7,619 bases of DNA, from assembly GCA_002348005.1 (NCBI GenBank), contig DDYQ01000151.1, forward strand, positions 3,217-10,835, read 5' to 3'. Below, piece by piece: positions 5,360-7,619 of this stretch (positions are counted from its first letter, which is position 1; each line of letters opens with the position of its first letter). This stretch comes from Desulfobacteraceae bacterium UBA2230 (GTDB taxonomy: Bacteria; Desulfobacterota; Desulfobacteria; Desulfobacterales; Desulfosarcinaceae). A program made the position numbers and the translations under genes. The notes below the pieces were generated by a model. That model saw only the letters and a program-made list of their open reading frames with translations. It was not told where the DNA came from and did not search any database.

Positions 5360-6217
5360 ATGACGGAAGCAGACATCAGCCAGATACGGATCGGAAAGCA
5401 CTTTTTCGGCATCGTGGGACTGAAGGAAGCCATCTGCGCGCTGGCCGCGAGTCATATTCAGGCGGACGACGATCGGATTGCCGGGGAGCTGTTGCAGCGG
5501 CTCTCCGGCAGGAACTACATTCCCCAGAACGTGCGCGATGCTTACGGCCGCGCCTTTGTGCGTGAGTTTCGGAAGTTTTGCGGGCAGCCCCACGCAGAAG
5601 AAGATCACCCCGGCGGATTGGAGATCAAGGTGCTGGGGGGCGGCTGCAATGTCTGCAATTCCCTTGAAAACGAAATCATGGCGGTGTTGACCGAGATGAA
5701 CGTGGCGGGCGGGCTGGAACATGTGCGCGATGCGGAATCCATTGCCCGCTACGCGGTCCGGGGCGTGCCGGCGCTCGTGATCAACGGCCGCGTGATGAGT
5801 GTGGGCGTCGTGCCGTCCCGGGAACAGATTAAAACGTGGATCGAAGCAGCCGGCCACCGGCTCACATCAGGAGGTAAAGTGGAAAGACCAGTTTTTATCA
5901 AAAACATTGCTTTTTCAGAACCATTGCGACTCACCGACCTGGTCGGATATGAAGAGGGACGCGTGGTCAGCCGCACGTTAGCACAAAAAGCCACTATGGG
6001 CCTGACGCTGTTTGCCTTCGACAAAGGCGAAAGCATCAGCACCCACACGGCGCCGGGCGATGCTCTGGTGCAGGTGCTGGACGGAAAGGCGCGGATCACC
6101 ATCGATGACCAGGAGGTCACGGTCAGCGCCGGCGAGTCGGTGGTGATGCCCGCCAATGTGCCCCATTCGGTCGCCGCCGTAGAACGTTTCAAGATGCTGC
6201 TGACGGTCGTAAAATGA
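5360..6217 (+). CDS. Thioredoxin-like CxxC protein continuous with a C-terminal cupin domain
   Basis: The open frame encodes 285 residues. Residues 1-75 are a helical region with GIVGLKEA (17-24) and RNYIPQNV (51-58), which from memory precedes small thioredoxins in anaerobes; I cannot name its role. Residues 87-162 are a small redox-active disulfide protein of the thioredoxin_3 type (LEIKVLGGGCNVCNSLE), with the CxxC pair C96 and C99 and the cis-Pro loop GVPALVING (P137). Residues 174-285 are a single cupin: GESISTHTAPGDALVQVLDG with H229, then GESVVMPANVPHSV with H269. The expected second His and the Glu of motif 1 are replaced, so metal binding may be weak. No stop separates the parts, yet a full ribosome-binding site and GTG lie at the junction. 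The locus may make a fusion, a separate cupin, or both. The GAGGGCGGA before the ATG is only a moderate start signal. Confidence 0.75.
   Translation: MTEADISQIRIGKHFFGIVGLKEAICALAASHIQADDDRIAGELLQRLSGRNYIPQNVRDAYGRAFVREFRKFCGQPHAEEDHPGGLEIKVLGGGCNVCNSLENEIMAVLTEMNVAGGLEHVRDAESIARYAVRGVPALVINGRVMSVGVVPSREQIKTWIEAAGHRLTSGGKVERPVFIKNIAFSEPLRLTDLVGYEEGRVVSRTLAQKATMGLTLFAFDKGESISTHTAPGDALVQVLDGKARITIDDQEVTVSAGESVVMPANVPHSVAAVERFKMLLTVVK
5869..5875 (+). promoter_or_regulatory. Internal Shine-Dalgarno at the thioredoxin/cupin junction
   Basis: AGGAGGT lies inside the open frame and four bases (from AGGAGG) before the in-frame GTG at 5879, exactly where the cupin domain begins. The match and spacing are as good as at any start in this window, which suggests the cupin can be translated independently. 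A TAA at 5875-5877, one frame away, overlaps its end. Confidence 0.6.
5879..6217 (+). CDS. Stand-alone cupin domain protein (alternative internal start)
   Basis: Starting at the internal GTG gives a 112-residue single-domain cupin beginning MERPVFIKNIAFSEPLRLTD. This looks like the natural N-terminus of small cupins in anaerobes that share the VVSRTLAQ, TLFAFDKGE, STHTAPGDA and MPANVPH segments. Single-domain cupins of this kind form a beta-barrel that may bind a metal or small ligand; no reaction can be assigned. In this copy H56 (H229 of the long form) and H96 (H269) are retained. The frame is the same as the thioredoxin's, so this is either a nested second product or the true separate gene after loss of the upstream stop codon. 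Confidence 0.5.
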   Translation: MERPVFIKNIAFSEPLRLTDLVGYEEGRVVSRTLAQKATMGLTLFAFDKGESISTHTAPGDALVQVLDGKARITIDDQEVTVSAGESVVMPANVPHSVAAVERFKMLLTVVK

Positions 6218-6303
6218 TGCCGTTGTGATCAACGCATTAGGGCGCGCTGGGCCGGGCGGAGCGATCGACCATGATGCACCTCCGGCCGGACAAAGGAACT
6301 GAG

Positions 6304-6915
6304 ATGTTTTCCACTCCCAAACACGACCACCAGGTTTTAAAACAGCTCTTCGCCGCGCCCCCCCTGGACGAGCACGGCGCCTCCCTGTTTTATGCGTACG
6401 GCTTCACGCTGAGCGTGGTATCGGCTCCCGACCTCGTTCAGCCATCCGAATATCTTCCCCTGCTCTTTAAGTCCGAAGCGCTCCCCAAATTCACTTCCGG
6501 GGCGCAGACCGAAAAGGTCATGAGCGGAATGCTGTCGATCTGGACCTACTGGGCCGATCAGCTGCGCGGCAAACGCCAGTTCAAGCTGCCCCAGGAATGC
6601 ACCCTCAATGGGCAGGGCGAGCCGGAGCCGGCTTTGATCGATTTTTGCACAGGGTACCTGGTCGGTTGCGACTGGCTGCAGGGGAGCTGGGATGCGGCAT
6701 TGAAACACTACGGCGAGGATTCGGAAGAGAGCGGTTGGCTCGGGACCGCCATGCTGCTTTGCCTGGCAATCTGCCGGCCGGAGGCCCTGCAAAACGAACC
6801 CACGGTCTCCATCGGCGGGGGAAAACCGGTCACGCCCGCGCTGGCGCTGAGCAGGCTTCCCGGAGCGCTGATGGATGTGGCGCAATTGGGCGGGCGCTTT
6901 TATCGCCACGGCTGA
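6304..6915 (+). CDS. UPF0149/YecA-family (YgfB-like) protein
   Basis: The protein has 203 residues from the ATG at 6304, preceded by AAAGGA (6292-6297) at a six-base spacing. An ATG at 6271 would add 11 residues and has a weaker upstream site. The family pattern is visible: an N-terminal helix with a YGF segment (32-34), PSEYLPLLF (47-55), and a second helical half with DFCTGYLVGCDW (113-124). UPF0149 proteins are small all-helical proteins of uncertain function. The C-terminus, ending GGRFYRHG, has no SEC-C-type zinc motif as found in longer YecA proteins, so this is the short form. It lies 86 bases after the cupin stop and is the last gene before a convergent pyruvate kinase gene. There is no signal peptide or membrane segment. 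Confidence 0.75.
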   Translation: MFSTPKHDHQVLKQLFAAPPLDEHGASLFYAYGFTLSVVSAPDLVQPSEYLPLLFKSEALPKFTSGAQTEKVMSGMLSIWTYWADQLRGKRQFKLPQECTLNGQGEPEPALIDFCTGYLVGCDWLQGSWDAALKHYGEDSEESGWLGTAMLLCLAICRPEALQNEPTVSIGGGKPVTPALALSRLPGALMDVAQLGGRFYRHG

Positions 6916-6941
6916 GCCGGTAAAGGAGAATGCCTTGTCTC

Positions 6942-6975
6942 GGGGCACTGCCCCTGCCCTTGCAGCAGCGGCAAG
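6942..6975 (+). other. Hairpins between convergent genes (possible terminator)
   Basis: In the 90-base gap between the two convergent stop codons, GGGGC (6942-6946) and GCCCC (6950-6954) form a tight five-pair stem with an ACT loop. CTTGC (6959-6963) and GCAAG (6971-6975) form a second stem with a seven-base loop. Neither strand shows a T run after the stems, so these are not canonical intrinsic terminators. Their position fits a shared transcription end or pause site. Confidence 0.3.
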
Positions 6976-7005
6976 AATCATCTCAGGGGGGTTCCGCCAA
7001 GGTCT

Positions 7006-7619
7006 TCAGGTTCGCTTGAGCATATTTCCGGCCGGGCAGATTTCGATGTAGGTCGCACCGCACTCGGAGCCGAAGTGGCCGGCCAGGACGGTGATCAGGC
7101 TTTCCCTGGCGAAATAGCCCTCGGCCATCAGGCGGGTCAGCGTCGTTTGCAGGAACTCGTGCGAGCTCAGATCCTGGGGGGTGTAGTGCGCCACCACGCC
7201 GTAGGAGAGCGCCAGTTGGCGCATCGTCCGCAGGCTGTAACACTGGGCGAAAACGGGGTTCTTGCCGCGATAAGCCGACAGACTCAGGATGGTACGACCC
7301 GTAATCGTGTCAGCCACCAGTGCCTCGGTCTTCAGTCGCATGGAGGCTTTGACGGCGGCCTTGGCCAGGTAACTGGTGACCGTGTTGTCCGCCTCATAGG
7401 GGATGTCGTTGAAGGTGTCGTGGCCGGCCTCTATCTCCAGGGCGACGCGGGTCATGACCTGCACCGCTTCCAGGGGATAGTGCCCGTAGGCGGTTTCGCC
7501 CGAAAGCATGATGGCGTCGGTACCGTCCAGGCAGGCGTTGCCGACATCCGAAATCTCGGCACGGGTCGGTCTCGGGGATTTGACCATCGACTGCAGCATC
7601 TGGGTGGCGATGATAACCG
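7006..7619 (-). CDS. pyk: Pyruvate kinase, C-terminal part (5' end outside window)
   Basis: Read on the minus strand, the frame enters the window as VIIATQMLQSM and runs 203 residues to a TGA at 7006-7008. VIIATQMLQSMVKSPRPTRA followed by ISDVGNACLDGTDAIMLSGE is the pyruvate kinase block around the active-site barrel end. It is followed by the AYGHYPLEAVQVM segment and the C-terminal alpha/beta domain, ending AGNMLKRT. The enzyme converts phosphoenolpyruvate and ADP to pyruvate and ATP in the cytoplasm. About the last 40% of a normal protein of about 470-480 residues is present, with no frameshift visible. It converges on the UPF0149 gene, leaving only 90 bases between stop codons, and is unlikely to share regulation with the plus-strand genes. 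Confidence 0.95.
   Translation of the reverse strand, partial: VIIATQMLQSMVKSPRPTRAEISDVGNACLDGTDAIMLSGETAYGHYPLEAVQVMTRVALEIEAGHDTFNDIPYEADNTVTSYLAKAAVKASMRLKTEALVADTITGRTILSLSAYRGKNPVFAQCYSLRTMRQLALSYGVVAHYTPQDLSSHEFLQTTLTRLMAEGYFARESLITVLAGHFGSECGATYIEICPAGNMLKRT

Noticed and set aside
4561..5433. Minus-strand open frame of 290 codons opposite the dienelactone hydrolase gene
   Set aside because: It is opposite a gene with signal peptide, catalytic triad and strong ribosome-binding site, and shows no motif of its own.

Overview
The window reads as chromosomal DNA from a GC-rich anaerobic bacterium, most likely a sulfate-reducing or syntrophic member of the Desulfobacterota (former Deltaproteobacteria). 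That placement is inference. It rests on the protein styles: an acyl-CoA dehydrogenase tail with an extended acidic C-terminus, a B12-binding radical SAM protein, a ferredoxin-nitroreductase fusion, and a small CxxC thioredoxin with an extra N-terminal domain. No 16S or other decisive marker is present.

Layout: eight genes lie on the plus strand and one converges on them from the right. In order they are the 3' end of an acyl-CoA dehydrogenase (1-147); a B12-binding/radical SAM enzyme (298-1569); a non-coding gap of about 296 bases with inverted repeats; a 2[4Fe-4S]-type ferredoxin-nitroreductase (1866-2702) joined by a one-base TGATG overlap to a ketopantoate-reductase-family protein (2702-3625); a glyoxalase II-like metallo-beta-lactamase-fold hydrolase (3746-4348); an exported dienelactone-hydrolase-family protein (4552-5295); a thioredoxin-like protein continuous with a cupin (5360-6217); and a UPF0149/YecA-family protein (6304-6915). 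On the minus strand lies the C-terminal part of pyruvate kinase (7006-7619, running off the window). No RNA gene, CRISPR array, insertion sequence or phage gene was seen.

Functionally the middle of the window is a run of small redox and hydrolase enzymes: a flavin/FeS reductase, an NAD(P)H reductase, a thiol-ester-type hydrolase, an alpha/beta hydrolase and a thiol-redox protein with a cupin. Only the nitroreductase/ketopantoate reductase pair is clearly translationally coupled. The others are separated by 50-200 bases and may be independent units. I see no strong evidence for a wholly new system. The most unusual points are (1) the thioredoxin-cupin open reading frame with a full Shine-Dalgarno and GTG start buried at the domain junction, (2) an Asp in place of the second Cys in the first iron-sulfur motif of the nitroreductase, (3) the coupling of that protein to a ketopantoate-reductase homolog away from pantothenate genes, and (4) the structured gap at 1570-1865.
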